From assembly GCF_003122215.1 (NCBI RefSeq), contig NZ_QEYD01000001.1, positions 372,001 through 436,000 on the forward strand: DNA of 64,000 nt. The letters run 5' to 3'. Numbering within the stretch: position 1 is the stretch's first letter; each line of letters begins with the position of its first letter. This document shows, one piece after another, positions 17,475-27,794 of the stretch. A model generated the notes under the pieces. That model was not told the DNA's origin. It ran no database searches and saw nothing but the letters and a program-made list of their open reading frames with translations. The position numbers and the translations under genes were made by a program. Origin of the DNA: Pararhodobacter marinus. GTDB lineage: Bacteria; Pseudomonadota; Alphaproteobacteria; Rhodobacterales; Rhodobacteraceae.

Positions 17475-19741
17475 CGCGACGTGATCCCCACCCGGCAGGC
17501 CGCCATCACCGCCATGTTCATGATGTCGTTGACGGTAGCATTGGTGGGCAGGATCTGGATCGGCTTCGGCACGCCCGTCAGGATCGGGCCGATCACCGTC
17601 GCGCCGGCCATTTCCTGCATCAGCTTGACCGAGATCGAGGCCGAGTGCCGCGCCGGCACGACGAGGATATTGGCGGGCTTCGTCAGGCGCGAGAAGGGGT
17701 AATGCGCGGCAGCCTGCGGGTTCAGCGCCACGTCCACCGTCATCTCGCCCTCGTATTCGAAATCGACGCCGCGCGCTTCCAGCACGTCGGGGGCCAGGTG
17801 CATCTTCTGCGCGCGTTCGGAAATCGGATAGCCGAAGGTCGAGAAGCTGACGAAGGCCACGCGCGGCTCAAGCCCCAGCGTCCGCGCGACCGAGGCGGCG
17901 CGGATCGCGATATCGGCAAGATCCTCCTCGTCGGGCCATTCATGCACCAGAGTGTCGGCGATCAGCACGATCTTGCCCTTGTGCAGCAGGGCCGAAACCC
18001 CGACCGCGCCGTCCTGCGCGCGGGCGTCGAAGACGTGGTTGATCATGTCCATGACCAAAGCCGATTTCCGCGTGGCCCCGGTCACCAGCCCGTCGCCATG
18101 CCCGTGCTGCAGCATCAGCGCCGAGAAGATATGCCGGTCGCGGGTGGTCATGCGGTGCACGTCGCGCTGATCGAACCCCTTGCGCTGCAGGCGACCGTAG
18201 AGAAATTCCTTGTAGGTCTCCAGGTGGCGGGTATTGGCGGCGTTCACCACCTGCAATTCGCGCACCGCGTCGCCCAGACCGGCCGCTTCCAGCCGGCGCT
18301 TCACGTCGTCGTCCTGTCCCACGACCAGCGATTTGCCCAGACCGGCGCGCTGATAGGCCACGGCAGCGCGCAGCACGCGCTCGTCATCGCCCTCGGCAAA
18401 GATCATGCGGCTCTGGCTCTGGCGTGCGCGGGCGAACAGGCTTTGCTGGATCGAGGCGGTCGGATCCATCCGTCGCTGCAGGTTCAGCGTATAGGCATCC
18501 ATGTCGATGATCGGACGGCGGGCGACGCCGGTATCCATGCCCGCCTTCGCCACCGCCGGCGGAATCGTGTAGATCAGGCGCGGATCGAAGGGCGTGGGGA
18601 TGATGTAGTCGCGCCCGAAGGACAGCTTGCGGCCATAGGCCATGGCGACCTCGTCGGGCACGTCCTCACGCGCCAGCGCGGCAAGGGCCTCGGCGCAGGC
18701 GATCTTCATCTCGTCGTTGATCGCGCGGGCATGAATGTCGAGCGCGCCGCGGAACAGGTAGGGGAAGCCCAGCACGTTGTTGACCTGGTTGGGGTAATCC
18801 GAACGCCCGGTGGCCACGATGGCATCGGGACGCACGGCATGGGCTTCTTCGGGGGTGATTTCCGGATCGGGGTTGGCCATGGCGAAGATGACCGGGTTCT
18901 CGGCCATGCTGGCCACCATTTCCGGCGTCACCGCGCCCTTGGCCGACACGCCGAGGAACACGTCGGCGCCGACCATGGCCTCTTCCAGCGTGCGGGCCTC
19001 GGTATTGACCGCATGGGCCGATTTCCACTGGTTCATGCCCTCTGTACGGCCCTGCCAGATCACGCCCTTGGTGTCGCACATGAGGCAGTTCTCGTGCTTC
19101 GCGCCCATCGACTTGATCAGTTCCAGACAGGCGATCCCAGCGGCCCCTGCCCCGTTCAGCACGACCTTGCAATCCTCGATCTTCTTGCCGCTGATTTCCA
19201 GCGCGTTGATCAGACCCGCCGCGCAGATCACCGCCGTGCCGTGCTGATCGTCGTGAAACACCGGGATGTCGCACAGCTCTTTCAGGCGGCTTTCGATGAT
19301 GAAGCATTCGGGCGCCTTGATGTCCTCAAGGTTGATGCCGCCGAAAGTGGGCGACATCAGGTGCACGGCCTTGATGATCTCGTCCGCGTCCTCGGTCGCC
19401 AGCTCGATATCGATGGCGTTGACATCGGCGAAGCGCTTGAACAGCACCGCCTTGCCCTCCATCACCGGCTTTGAGGCCAGCGCGCCCAGATTGCCCAGCC
19501 CCAGAATGGCCGTCCCGTTCGACACCACGGCGACCATGTTGCCCTTGGTGGTATAGTCATAGGCCAGCCCCGGATCCTGCGCGATCGCCTCCACCGGGAC
19601 CGCGACACCGGGCGAATAGGCCAGCGAAAGGTCGCGCTGGGTCGCCATCGGCTTCGAGGCGGTGATCTCGTATTTGCCGGGCGTGGGTTCGAAATGGTAG
19701 CGAAGCGCCTCGTCGGGCGTGATACGGGACTTGCGGGACAT
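17471..19741 (-). CDS. maeB: NADP-dependent malic enzyme with phosphotransacetylase-like C-terminus
   Basis: 756 residues from the ATG at 19741 (MSRKSRITPDEAL), which has GGAGGAGG upstream. The first 430 or so residues are malic enzyme: SLAYSPGVAVP, VFHDDQHGTAV and the dinucleotide fold GAGAAGIACLELI. The rest resembles phosphotransacetylase (from QSRMIFAEGDDERVLRAA). MaeB-type enzymes oxidatively decarboxylate malate to pyruvate, making NADPH, and the C-terminal domain gives acetyl-CoA control and lacks transferase activity in known cases. The gene is upstream of and coupled to the ribokinase and divergent from mutS. Confidence 0.95.
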   Translation of the reverse strand: MSRKSRITPDEALRYHFEPTPGKYEITASKPMATQRDLSLAYSPGVAVPVEAIAQDPGLAYDYTTKGNMVAVVSNGTAILGLGNLGALASKPVMEGKAVLFKRFADVNAIDIELATEDADEIIKAVHLMSPTFGGINLEDIKAPECFIIESRLKELCDIPVFHDDQHGTAVICAAGLINALEISGKKIEDCKVVLNGAGAAGIACLELIKSMGAKHENCLMCDTKGVIWQGRTEGMNQWKSAHAVNTEARTLEEAMVGADVFLGVSAKGAVTPEMVASMAENPVIFAMANPDPEITPEEAHAVRPDAIVATGRSDYPNQVNNVLGFPYLFRGALDIHARAINDEMKIACAEALAALAREDVPDEVAMAYGRKLSFGRDYIIPTPFDPRLIYTIPPAVAKAGMDTGVARRPIIDMDAYTLNLQRRMDPTASIQQSLFARARQSQSRMIFAEGDDERVLRAAVAYQRAGLGKSLVVGQDDDVKRRLEAAGLGDAVRELQVVNAANTRHLETYKEFLYGRLQRKGFDQRDVHRMTTRDRHIFSALMLQHGHGDGLVTGATRKSALVMDMINHVFDARAQDGAVGVSALLHKGKIVLIADTLVHEWPDEEDLADIAIRAASVARTLGLEPRVAFVSFSTFGYPISERAQKMHLAPDVLEARGVDFEYEGEMTVDVALNPQAAAHYPFSRLTKPANILVVPARHSASISVKLMQEMAGATVIGPILTGVPKPIQILPTNATVNDIMNMAVMAACRVGITSR

Positions 19742-19956
19742 GGGGCCTCCTCCGGGGAACTCGTTTTCCTTAGCGTCCCGGCGCGCGTGGAACAACGCGG
19801 GATTTGGCCGGCGAACGCAGGCCGGACATGGCTGCCTCGTGAGGGGCCTGTTCGGGAACTTGTTCGGGAGCTTGCGCGCGGGCGCTCGCCGGGATCGCTC
19901 TTTCGCCGGGAATCCGGCTGCATTACAGTCGCGGGCGGATGCAAACCGGGGGCGGA

Positions 19957-22608
19957 ATGAACCAGCAAGTCACGCCGATGATGGCGCAGTTCCTTGAGAT
20001 CAAGGAGCAAAATCCAGATGCGCTGCTGTTCTATCGCATGGGCGATTTCTACGAGATGTTCTTCGACGACGCCGTCGCGGCGGCGGCGGCGCTGGACATT
20101 TCGCTGACCAAGCGCGGCCAGCATCTGGGCGAGGATATCCCGATGTGCGGCGTCCCGGTCCACGCGGCCGACGGCTACTTGCTGACGCTGATCCGCAAAG
20201 GGTTTCGCGTCGCCATCGCCGAGCAGATGGAAGACCCGGCCGAGGCCAAGAAGCGCGGCTCGAAATCGGTGGTCAAGCGCGACGTGGTGCGGCTGGTCAC
20301 GCCCGGCACGCTGACCGAGGACGCGCTGCTGGAACCCCGGCGGCACAATTACCTTGCCGCCTGGAGCGACATACGCGGCGAGGCGGCGCTGGCCTGGGCG
20401 GATATTTCCACCGGCGAGCTGCGGGTGATGCCCTGCCCGCGCGTGCGGCTCGCGCCCGAACTGGCGCGGCTGGGCGCGCGCGAGCTGATCGTGGCCGACG
20501 AGCACGCCGCCAGCCTGCGCGACCTGGCCGACGACATGGCCCTGACGCTGGCCGAACGGGGGCGCGCGTCCTTCGACAGCGCCGCCGGGACGAAGCGGCT
20601 TTGCGCGCTGTTCGGGGTGCAGACGCTGGACGGGTTCGGCACCTTCACGCGCGAAGAGATCTCGGCGCTGGGGGCCTTGGTCGATTACCTCGACCTGACG
20701 CAGAAAGGCCGGATGCCGCTGATGCGACCGCCGGTGAAAGAAAGCGCGGGCGCGGCGATGCAGATCGATGGGCCGACGCGGCGGAACCTGGAACTGACGT
20801 CGTCCCTGCAGGGTGGGCGCGAGGGTTCGCTGCTGAGCGCGATCGATACCAGCGTGACGGCGGGCGGCGCGCGGCTGCTCGAGCGGCGCATTTCCGCGCC
20901 ATCCTGCGATCTGGGGGTGATCCGCGCGCGGTTGGCGGCGGTGGATCTGCTGGTGGGCGACGACCTGCTGCGGGGCGATCTGCGCGCCTGCCTGAAAGCG
21001 GTGCCCGATATCGACCGCGCGCTGTCGCGGCTGGCGCTGGAACGGGGCGGGCCGCGCGATCTGGCGATGATCCGCTCGGGACTGGCGCAAGCCGGCGTGC
21101 TGGCCGCTCAGTTGCCCGCTGACGGGCCTGACGTGCTGATAGCGGCCCGCGAGGCCCTGACGGGCCACGAGGCGCTGGCGGAGCTTCTGGAGCGCTCTCT
21201 GGTGGCCGAGCCGCCGCTTCTGGCCCGCGACGGGGGCTTCATCGCCGCGGGCGTGGACGAAGAGCTGGACGCCGCGCGCGAACTGCGCGACGAGGGGCGC
21301 GGCGTGATCGCGCGGATGCAGGCGGAGTACATTCAGGAGACCGGAATCAACTCGCTGAAGATCAAGCACAACAATGTGCTGGGCTATTTCATCGAGACGA
21401 CCGCCACCCATGCCGAGAAGATGCTGTCCGCCCCGTTGAACGAGGTGTTCAAGCATCGGCAGACCACGGCCAACCAGGTGCGCTTTACCACCGTGCCGCT
21501 CTCCGAGATGGAGACCAAGATCCTGAACGCGGGCGCCCGGGCCCTGGATATCGAGCGGCGGATCTTCGAGGAGCTGCGCGCGGCGATCCTCGAGCGCGCG
21601 GCCGAGGTGCATGGCGCCGCCCGCGCGCTGGCCGAGATCGATGTCACGGCGGGCTTCGCCGAGCTGGCGCGGCTGCGCGACTGGACCCGGCCCGAGGTCG
21701 ATGACAGCCGCGACTTCGACGTCGTGGCCGGGCGGCACCCGGTGGTCGAGGCGGCGCTGGCGCGGCAGGGTCAGCCCTTTGTCGCCAACGATCTGGCCCT
21801 GGATCCCAAGGGGCAGGACGCGGCGGCGATCTGGCTGGTCACGGGGCCGAACATGGCCGGTAAATCGACCTTCCTGCGCCAGAACGCGCTGATTGCCATC
21901 CTGGCGCAGGCCGGGGGCTACGTGCCGGCGCGAGAGGCGCGGATAGGGCTGGTGGACCAGGTCTTCAGCCGCGTGGGCGCATCGGACGACCTGGCACGCG
22001 GGCGCTCGACCTTCATGGTCGAGATGGTCGAGACGGCGGCGATCGTCAATCAGGCGGGCAAGCGGGCCTTCGTCATCCTCGACGAGATCGGACGCGGGAC
22101 GGCGACCTATGACGGGCTGTCCATCGCCTGGGCGGTCCTGGAACATCTGCACGAGGTCAATGGCTGCCGCGCGCTGTTTGCCACGCATTACCACGAGATG
22201 GTGGCGATGGCCGAACGGTTGCCGGGGATCGAGAACGCAACGGTGAGCGTGCGGGAGTGGGAGGGCGAGGTCGTCTTCCTGCACGAGGTGATCAAGGGCG
22301 CGGCCGACCGGTCCTACGGGGTGCAGGTGGCGCGGCTGGCCGGGCTGCCCGACGCGGTGATCGCCCGGGCGCGCGAAGTGCTGGAGATGCTGGAAGCGGG
22401 CGATCAGGGGCAGAAGGGCGCGAAGGCCCTGATCGACGAGCTGCCGCTCTTTGCGGCGGCACCGCCGCCGGTCCCTGTCCGTGCCGCGACGCCCAAAGTG
22501 TCCGTGGTCGAGGAAAAGTTGCGCGGCGTTCATCCGGATTCGATGACGCCGCGCGAGGCTTTGGCGATGTTGTACGAGCTGAGGGATATGCTGGGCGATG
22601 GGGTGTAG
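19957..22608 (+). CDS. mutS: DNA mismatch repair protein MutS
   Basis: 883 residues from the ATG at 19957 ([16 protein letters not shown]), preceded by GGGGGCGGA; an in-frame ATG at 19939 is an alternative. MutS recognises mismatches and recruits MutL. The mismatch-reading motif is GDFYEMFF (phenylalanine and glutamate near residue 33), the Walker A is [10 protein letters not shown], and Walker B is [10 protein letters not shown]. The C-terminus ends [13 protein letters not shown]. Its TAG stop codon lies inside the left arm of a large inverted repeat that separates it from the convergent grpE. Confidence 0.97.
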   Translation: MNQQVTPMMAQFLEIKEQNPDALLFYRMGDFYEMFFDDAVAAAAALDISLTKRGQHLGEDIPMCGVPVHAADGYLLTLIRKGFRVAIAEQMEDPAEAKKRGSKSVVKRDVVRLVTPGTLTEDALLEPRRHNYLAAWSDIRGEAALAWADISTGELRVMPCPRVRLAPELARLGARELIVADEHAASLRDLADDMALTLAERGRASFDSAAGTKRLCALFGVQTLDGFGTFTREEISALGALVDYLDLTQKGRMPLMRPPVKESAGAAMQIDGPTRRNLELTSSLQGGREGSLLSAIDTSVTAGGARLLERRISAPSCDLGVIRARLAAVDLLVGDDLLRGDLRACLKAVPDIDRALSRLALERGGPRDLAMIRSGLAQAGVLAAQLPADGPDVLIAAREALTGHEALAELLERSLVAEPPLLARDGGFIAAGVDEELDAARELRDEGRGVIARMQAEYIQETGINSLKIKHNNVLGYFIETTATHAEKMLSAPLNEVFKHRQTTANQVRFTTVPLSEMETKILNAGARALDIERRIFEELRAAILERAAEVHGAARALAEIDVTAGFAELARLRDWTRPEVDDSRDFDVVAGRHPVVEAALARQGQPFVANDLALDPKGQDAAAIWLVTGPNMAGKSTFLRQNALIAILAQAGGYVPAREARIGLVDQVFSRVGASDDLARGRSTFMVEMVETAAIVNQAGKRAFVILDEIGRGTATYDGLSIAWAVLEHLHEVNGCRALFATHYHEMVAMAERLPGIENATVSVREWEGEVVFLHEVIKGAADRSYGVQVARLAGLPDAVIARAREVLEMLEAGDQGQKGAKALIDELPLFAAAPPPVPVRAATPKVSVVEEKLRGVHPDSMTPREALAMLYELRDMLGDGV

Positions 22609-22666
22609 GGTGCGTGCTTCGCACGCACCAATGCGGGGCCGGTGCGTGCGAAGCACGCACCCTACA
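22604..22666. repeat. 26-base perfect inverted repeat with self-complementary arms
   Basis: Arms at 22604-22629 and 22641-22666 are exact complements across an 11-base spacer. Each arm is also a hairpin on its own: GGTGCGTGC, TTC, GCACGCACC. The unit can form one long cruciform or two small ones. It lies between convergent mutS and grpE and includes the mutS stop codon (TAG at 22606). It can act as a bidirectional terminator, but has no T-run. Confidence 0.85.
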
Positions 22667-22679
22667 GCCCCTGCGCCGC

Positions 22680-23243
22680 TCAGCCCGGGGTCGACGACAC
22701 GCCCACCTGAGCCGGGCGCAGCAGATGATCGTTCAGCCGGAAGCCTTCGGACACGACCTGAATGATCTGGCCCGCCTTGGTGCCGGGCACCGGGGCTTCG
22801 AACATCGCTTCATGGAAATGCGGATCGAAAGTATCGCCCACCTCGGGCGCCACCCGCTCGATGCCGTGGCGGGCATAGATGTTCATCAGATCGCGCAACG
22901 TCAGATCCAGCCCTTCGGCCAGGCCCTTTTGCTGTTCGCGCAGGCTGTCATCCATCAGCGACAGCGCCCGGTTCAGGTTGTCGAAGACCGACAGCATGTC
23001 GCGCGCCAGTTTCTGACCGCCATAGATCGCCGCCTCGCGCCGGTCCTTTTCGGCCCGTTTGCGGGTATTTTCCAGATCCGCCAGCGCGCGCATCAGCCGG
23101 TCGCGCATTTCGTTGCGCTCGGCCTCCATCCGCGCCTGTGCCGCTTCCAATGCGGCGACGGGATCGAGCTGTTCCTCTTCGGGCGTGGCGAGATCTTCGG
23201 TTTCGACGGGTTCTTCAGCCGGGTTTTGCTGCGGGTCAGCCAT
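22680..23243 (-). CDS. grpE: Nucleotide exchange factor GrpE
   Basis: 187 residues. GrpE releases ADP from DnaK. An acidic N-terminus (EEPVETEDLATPEEEQ) is followed by a long coiled coil (about residues 30-85) and the conserved beta domain with DTFDPHFHEAMFEAPVPG. It follows hrcA by 12 bases on the same strand, a standard heat-shock pair; dnaK and dnaJ are not in the window. Confidence 0.96.
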   Translation of the reverse strand: MADPQQNPAEEPVETEDLATPEEEQLDPVAALEAAQARMEAERNEMRDRLMRALADLENTRKRAEKDRREAAIYGGQKLARDMLSVFDNLNRALSLMDDSLREQQKGLAEGLDLTLRDLMNIYARHGIERVAPEVGDTFDPHFHEAMFEAPVPGTKAGQIIQVVSEGFRLNDHLLRPAQVGVSSTPG

Positions 23244-23255
23244 AGGGTCCTCGTA

Positions 23256-24323
23256 TCAGTCGGAACCCAGCTCGGTCAGCATCTTGCCAACCAGCTGGGC
23301 GGTATAATCCACGATCGGGACGATGCGGCCATAGTTCAGCCGGGTCGGGCCGATGACCCCAACCGCACCGACGATCTTGCTGTCGGCGTTCATATATGGA
23401 GAAACCACCAGAGTGGAACCCGTCAGTGAAAAGAGTTTGTTCTCGGCGCCGATGAAAATGCGCACGCCGTCGCCCTGTTCGGTATGTTCGAGCACCTCGG
23501 CAATGTCGCGCTTGCGTTCCAGATCGTCGAACAGCTCGCGGATGCGTTGCAGGCTGTCGGTATCGGTCTGTTCCAAGAGGTTGGCACGGCCGCTGACAAT
23601 CAGGCGTTCGTGCCGCTCGCCCTCGTTTTCCCACAGGGCCATGCCGCGTTCGATCAGGTCCGAGGCGAGCGTGTCGATTTCCTGGCGCCGGGCCCTGATC
23701 TCGGTCCGCATCCTGCCGCGCAGCTCGCTGAGCGTCAGGCCCGAGGCGATCGCGTTGATGAAGTTCACTGCCTCGCGGATGGCCGAGGGGACCAGCCCCG
23801 GGGGTGTGGCGAAGACCCGGTTCTCGACATGGCCATCATCGAAGACCAGCACCACCAGCGCGCGGTCGTTCGAGATCGGCACGAATTCGATATGCCGGAT
23901 GGGCGCTTCGTGCTTGGGCGCCAGCACCAGGGAAGCCCCCCGTGTCACGCCCGAGAGCGCCCGCCCCACCCTGTCGAGCAGCGCGGTCACGTCGCGTTCA
24001 TTGGAGTGCCGCGTCGCTTCCAGCCGTTCGCGGTCGGCGCTGGTCACGGGATCGACCTCGAGCAGGGCATCGACGAAAAGCCGCAGCCCCTGCTGCGTGG
24101 GGACCCGACCGGCCGAGACATGCGGGCTTTCCAGGAGTCCCATGTATTCAAGATCTTGCATAACATTGCGGATCGTGGCGGGAGAGAGCTTTTCGCTGAA
24201 ATCCCGGGTAAGCGTGCGCGAACCGACCGGGGCGCCGGTCTGCAGGTAGCTGTCGACGACGCGGCGAAACACTTCGCGGGCGCGGTCGTTCATGTCGCTG
24301 AAGGCCTTGTTCTCTGCGCTCAT
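23256..24323 (-). CDS. hrcA: Heat-inducible transcription repressor HrcA
   Basis: 355 residues. HrcA binds CIRCE operators and represses groESL. The N-terminal winged helix reads TGAPVGSRTLTRDF and LSPATIRNVMQDLEYMGLL, then SAGRVPTQQGLRLFVD; the GAF-like dimer domain follows. No CIRCE inverted repeat is visible upstream of hrcA or elsewhere in the window, so the operators it controls lie outside. It is divergent from rph and co-transcribed with grpE. Confidence 0.95.
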   Translation of the reverse strand: MSAENKAFSDMNDRAREVFRRVVDSYLQTGAPVGSRTLTRDFSEKLSPATIRNVMQDLEYMGLLESPHVSAGRVPTQQGLRLFVDALLEVDPVTSADRERLEATRHSNERDVTALLDRVGRALSGVTRGASLVLAPKHEAPIRHIEFVPISNDRALVVLVFDDGHVENRVFATPPGLVPSAIREAVNFINAIASGLTLSELRGRMRTEIRARRQEIDTLASDLIERGMALWENEGERHERLIVSGRANLLEQTDTDSLQRIRELFDDLERKRDIAEVLEHTEQGDGVRIFIGAENKLFSLTGSTLVVSPYMNADSKIVGAVGVIGPTRLNYGRIVPIVDYTAQLVGKMLTELGSD

Positions 24324-24330
24324 CGCTTCT

Positions 24331-24359
24331 TTGACCGCTAGTGTCGCGGTGTCTATTCA
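24331..24359 (+). promoter_or_regulatory. Predicted sigma-70 type promoter of rph
   Basis: TTGACC, a 17-base spacer and TATTCA. The -35 matches five of six consensus bases and the -10 three of six. It ends 59 bases before the rph start. Confidence 0.4.
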
Positions 24360-24418
24360 GGTTGCAACCCCGGGCGCGCGGGATGTATCTGGAGTCACAT
24401 CGACAAGAGGATCCGGAC

Positions 24419-25129
24419 ATGCGCCCTTCGGGAAGAAATCTAGATGAAATGCGAGTGGTTTCAATCGAAACCGGAGTGATGCGGCATGCAGAAGGGTCCT
24501 GTCTGATCAAGATGGGCAACACGCATGTGCTGTGCACCGCCTCGGTCGAGGATCGCACGCCGCCCTTTCTGAAGAATACGGGGTTGGGCTGGGTGACGGC
24601 GGAGTACGGGATGCTGCCGCGCGCCACGAACAAGCGCAACCGGCGCGAGGCCGCGACCGGCAAACAGGGCGGCCGGACGATCGAGATCCAGCGCCTGATC
24701 GGGCGGTCGCTGCGGGCGGGGATCGACCGCTCTGCCCTGGGAGAGCGTCAGATCACCGTCGATTGCGACGTGATCCAGGCCGATGGCGGGACGCGGTGTG
24801 CCTCGATCACCGGCGGCTGGGTGGCGCTGGAACTGGCGATCCGCACCCTGATGAAGTCGGGCGCCATCGCTACCAACCCGATCGTGGGCAATGTTGCGGC
24901 GGTGTCCTGCGGGCTGTACGCCGGTCAGCCGGTTCTGGATCTGGATTACGACGAGGACAGCGCCGCGGGCGTTGACGGAAACTTCATTCTTCTGGATGAC
25001 GGTCGCATGATCGAAGTGCAGATGTCGGGGGAAGGCAGCGTTTTCTCGCGGACCGATATGGATGCGATGCTGGCGCTGGCCGCGAAAGGCGTGGACGAGC
25101 TGGTCGCGGCGCAGAAGGCGGCGCTGTGA
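24419..25129 (+). CDS. rph: Ribonuclease PH
   Basis: 236 residues from the ATG at 24419 ([12 protein letters not shown]), with AAGAGGA upstream. RNase PH is a phosphorolytic 3'-5' exoribonuclease that trims tRNA and rRNA ends. Family blocks are [35 protein letters not shown] and LDLDYDEDS. The stop overlaps the rdgB GTG start by four bases (GTGA). Confidence 0.97.
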   Translation: MRPSGRNLDEMRVVSIETGVMRHAEGSCLIKMGNTHVLCTASVEDRTPPFLKNTGLGWVTAEYGMLPRATNKRNRREAATGKQGGRTIEIQRLIGRSLRAGIDRSALGERQITVDCDVIQADGGTRCASITGGWVALELAIRTLMKSGAIATNPIVGNVAAVSCGLYAGQPVLDLDYDEDSAAGVDGNFILLDDGRMIEVQMSGEGSVFSRTDMDAMLALAAKGVDELVAAQKAAL

Positions 25130-25722
25130 CCCTGCGCGGCGAAACCCTGCTCTTTGCCACGCATAATGCGGGCAAGGTCGAAGAACTGCGGCAATTGCTG
25201 GCCCCATATGGTGTGACGATTGTCTCGGCCGCCGAGAAGGGGCTGCCCGAGCCGGAGGAAACCGAAACGACCTTTGTCGGCAATGCGTGCATCAAGGCGC
25301 ATGCCGCGGCGAAGGCTACCGGTCTCCCTGCACTGGCAGACGATTCCGGGCTTTGCGTCGATGCGCTGGACGGTGCGCCCGGCGTTTACACGGCGGATTG
25401 GGCGGAGGGACCCGGCGGGCGTGATTTCATGCGGGCGATGACGCGGACCTATGCAGAGTTGCAGGGCAAGGACGCCCCGTGGACTGCCGAATTTCGCTGC
25501 ACGCTGGTCATGGCCTGGCCCGACGGGCGCGACGAAGTATTCGAAGGCTCGGTCAGCGGGCAACTTGTCTGGCCGGTTCGGGGGACGCTTGGTCATGGAT
25601 ACGATCCGATGTTCGTGCCGGATGGCGAGGAACGGACCTTTGCCGAGATGACTTCAGCAGAGAAGAATGCCTTGTCCCACCGCGCGCAGGCGCTGACCGC
25701 GTTGCTCGAGCGTTTCACGTGA
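25126..25722 (+). CDS. rdgB: dITP/XTP pyrophosphatase (RdgB/HAM1)
   Basis: 198 residues, GTG start overlapping the rph stop. It hydrolyses dITP, ITP and XTP so that deaminated purines are not built into DNA or RNA. Motifs: [12 protein letters not shown] at the N-terminus, [14 protein letters not shown] in the middle and [11 protein letters not shown] toward the C-terminus. Its last codons and TGA stop lie inside a parS palindrome that also holds the hemW start codon. Confidence 0.96.
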   Translation: MTLRGETLLFATHNAGKVEELRQLLAPYGVTIVSAAEKGLPEPEETETTFVGNACIKAHAAAKATGLPALADDSGLCVDALDGAPGVYTADWAEGPGGRDFMRAMTRTYAELQGKDAPWTAEFRCTLVMAWPDGRDEVFEGSVSGQLVWPVRGTLGHGYDPMFVPDGEERTFAEMTSAEKNALSHRAQALTALLERFT

Positions 25723-25726
25723 AACA
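25711..25726. promoter_or_regulatory. parS site (one mismatch)
   Basis: CGTTTCACGTGAAACA; the 14-base palindromic core GTTTCACGTGAAAC is perfect and only the first outer base differs from the standard parS 16-mer. It spans the rdgB stop and the hemW GTG start. It is about 1.2 kb beyond the 3' end of parB. Confidence 0.88.
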
Positions 25727-26882
25727 CTCCATCGCTGAGGATTGGCGGAACGGAGGGTTTGCGCTCTACGTGCACTGGCCCTTCTGCGCGGCCAAATGCC
25801 CGTATTGCGATTTCAACAGCCATGTCGTGTCCCGCATTTCCCACGACGACTGGCGCGACGCCTACCTGCGTGAAATCGCTCGCTGCGCACGGCAAACCCA
25901 AGGCCGCGTGCTGACCTCGATCTTTTTCGGCGGCGGAACACCGTCGCTCATGGAGCCCGAGACGGTAAGCGCGGTTGTCGACGCTGCGAAGTCCGCTTGG
26001 CATGCATCCAACTCACTGGAAATCACGCTGGAAGCAAACCCGACATCCGTGGATTTCGAGCGGTTCGAGGGTTTCGCACGCGCCGGCGTGAACCGGCTTT
26101 CGCTTGGAGTCCAGGCCCTGAACGACGCAGATCTCACCCGGTTGGGGCGTCTGCATAGCGTCAAAGAGGCGATGAAAGCCTGGGACATCGCCAATTCCGT
26201 CTTTCCCCGTACGAGCCTCGATCTGATCTATGCGCGGCAACACCAGACGGCCGATGACTGGAACGCAGAGCTGCGCACCGCCCTCGCCCTCAAGCCCAGC
26301 CATCTGTCTCTTTACCAGCTGACGATTGAACCGGGCACTGCCTTTGGGGACCGCCACGCGCGGGGCAGACTGGGCGGATTGCCATCCGAGGATCTGGGTG
26401 CCGATCTGTGGCAGATCACGCAAGATCAATGCGAGGCCGCTGGCCTGAACGCCTACGAAACCTCCAACCATGCGGTCAATGGATTGGAATCGCAGCACAA
26501 TCTCGTCTACTGGCGCTACGGCGATTATGTCGGGATCGGCCCCGGCGCCCATGGGCGCGTCACGACGCCTGCTGGCCGCTTGGCCACAGTGGCCGAGCGG
26601 CAGCCCGGTAAATGGCTCTCGCATGTCGATGGCAAAGGATCAGCCGAGACAGTGTCGCCGCTATCCGCAGACGAGCAGGCAGATGAAATGCTGATGATGG
26701 GCCTGCGGCTGTCCGAGGGGATCGACATGAACCGCTACCAAGCTCTCAAGGGACGCCCCCTACGTGAGGAAGCGCTGCGTGATCTGGGCGAACTGGGGCT
26801 CATCTGGACAGAGGGTGCCCGCATGGGCGCCACGGAAACCGGACGCCCCCTGCTGAACTCACTCCTCAGAGAGCTGATATAG
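25719..26882 (+). CDS. hemW: Radical SAM heme chaperone HemW
   Basis: 387 residues starting at GTG 25719 (MKHSIAEDW), which overlaps the rdgB stop as GTGA. There is no clear Shine-Dalgarno, so translation probably depends on coupling. The radical SAM cysteines are in FCAAKCPYC (C23, C27, C30), followed by FFGGGTPSL and LEANPTS. HemW-type proteins carry this signature and lack the extra features of HemN coproporphyrinogen dehydrogenase, so heme chaperone is preferred. It ends six bases from the convergent parB. Its GC content by eye is lower than that of rdgB just upstream. Confidence 0.9.
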   Translation: MKHSIAEDWRNGGFALYVHWPFCAAKCPYCDFNSHVVSRISHDDWRDAYLREIARCARQTQGRVLTSIFFGGGTPSLMEPETVSAVVDAAKSAWHASNSLEITLEANPTSVDFERFEGFARAGVNRLSLGVQALNDADLTRLGRLHSVKEAMKAWDIANSVFPRTSLDLIYARQHQTADDWNAELRTALALKPSHLSLYQLTIEPGTAFGDRHARGRLGGLPSEDLGADLWQITQDQCEAAGLNAYETSNHAVNGLESQHNLVYWRYGDYVGIGPGAHGRVTTPAGRLATVAERQPGKWLSHVDGKGSAETVSPLSADEQADEMLMMGLRLSEGIDMNRYQALKGRPLREEALRDLGELGLIWTEGARMGATETGRPLLNSLLRELI

Positions 26883-26888
26883 AACCGT

Positions 26889-27794
26889 TCACCGAACGGA
26901 CGACAACAACTGGCAAAGCTGATCGAGCTGTTCGAGAGTCTTGTAGCGGATGGTAACCTGCCCTTCCCCACCGGCCCTGTGATCGATCGCCACACCCATG
27001 CCCAGATTGGCCGAAAGATCCTCTTCCAGCGCGCGGGTATCGGTGTCCTTTTGCGGGCTTCGACGGACCGACGGACTGACCGGCGGAATGGTCATGCGCC
27101 GAGCCAGGTCTTCGGTTTCGCGAACGGACAGCCCTTCCCCCGCCACTTTCATCGCTAGCTTCACCGGATCCTCTGCTGTGACCAGGGCCCGTGCGTGTCC
27201 CGCCGAAATGGTCCCGGCGACAACCATGTTCTGAACGTCGACCGGAAGATTGAGCAACCTGAGAAGGTTCGCGATATGGCTCCGGCTCTTGCCGAGTGCC
27301 TCGGCGATCTTTTCCTGTGTGTGCCCGAACTTGTCGATCAGCTGACGATAGCCCGTGGCTTCTTCGATCGCGTTGAGACCTTCGCGCTGGATGTTCTCGA
27401 TGATCGCGACTTCCAGAACTTCCTGATCATCGAACTGACGAACCACAACCGGCAAAGTCGCCAGCTGGGCCAGCTGCGCCGCCCGCCACCGCCGCTCGCC
27501 AGCGACGATTTCATAACGATCCGCCTGGCGGGGCGAAGGCCGTACGACCAGCGGTTGCACAATGCCCTTGGACCGGATCGATTCCGTCAATTCACCCAAA
27601 GCGCGCTCATCGAACTTGCGCCGCGGCTGATCAGGATTCGGTTCAATGGATTCGATCGGCAGCTGTTCCACCCGCGAACCGCTCAGGGTCTGCGGAACCT
27701 CCCGGTTCGTTTCCTGCGCATCAATCCCGACATCGGCCATCAGCGCCGACAATCCACGCCCCAGGCCCCGACGTGGCTGCTTTCGCTCATTCAT
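26889..27794 (-). CDS. parB: Chromosome partitioning protein ParB
   Basis: 301 residues. ParB is the CTPase clamp that loads at parS and spreads along DNA, guiding origin segregation. The N-terminus [19 protein letters not shown] is the typical ParA-contact segment. The CTP-binding boxes are QPLVVRPSP and GERRWRAA, with ENIQREGLNAIEEA, and the helix-turn-helix follows with GKSRSHIANLLRLL. The C-terminal dimer domain is normal. Its ATG overlaps the parA stop by one base. Confidence 0.97.
   Translation of the reverse strand: MNERKQPRRGLGRGLSALMADVGIDAQETNREVPQTLSGSRVEQLPIESIEPNPDQPRRKFDERALGELTESIRSKGIVQPLVVRPSPRQADRYEIVAGERRWRAAQLAQLATLPVVVRQFDDQEVLEVAIIENIQREGLNAIEEATGYRQLIDKFGHTQEKIAEALGKSRSHIANLLRLLNLPVDVQNMVVAGTISAGHARALVTAEDPVKLAMKVAGEGLSVRETEDLARRMTIPPVSPSVRRSPQKDTDTRALEEDLSANLGMGVAIDHRAGGEGQVTIRYKTLEQLDQLCQLLSSVR

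Noticed and set aside
19849-19872. Two 12-base direct repeats (TGTTCGGGAACT, TGTTCGGGAGCT) upstream of mutS
   Set aside because: Only two units, no match to a known operator and no evidence of a function.
19462-22656. Minus-strand open frame of about 1060 codons opposite mutS
   Set aside because: Composition typical of antisense frames in high-GC DNA; mutS on the plus strand is certain.
24324-24418. Search for a CIRCE operator upstream of hrcA
   Set aside because: No TTAGCACTC-N9-GAGTGCTAA-like inverted repeat is present in the gap.
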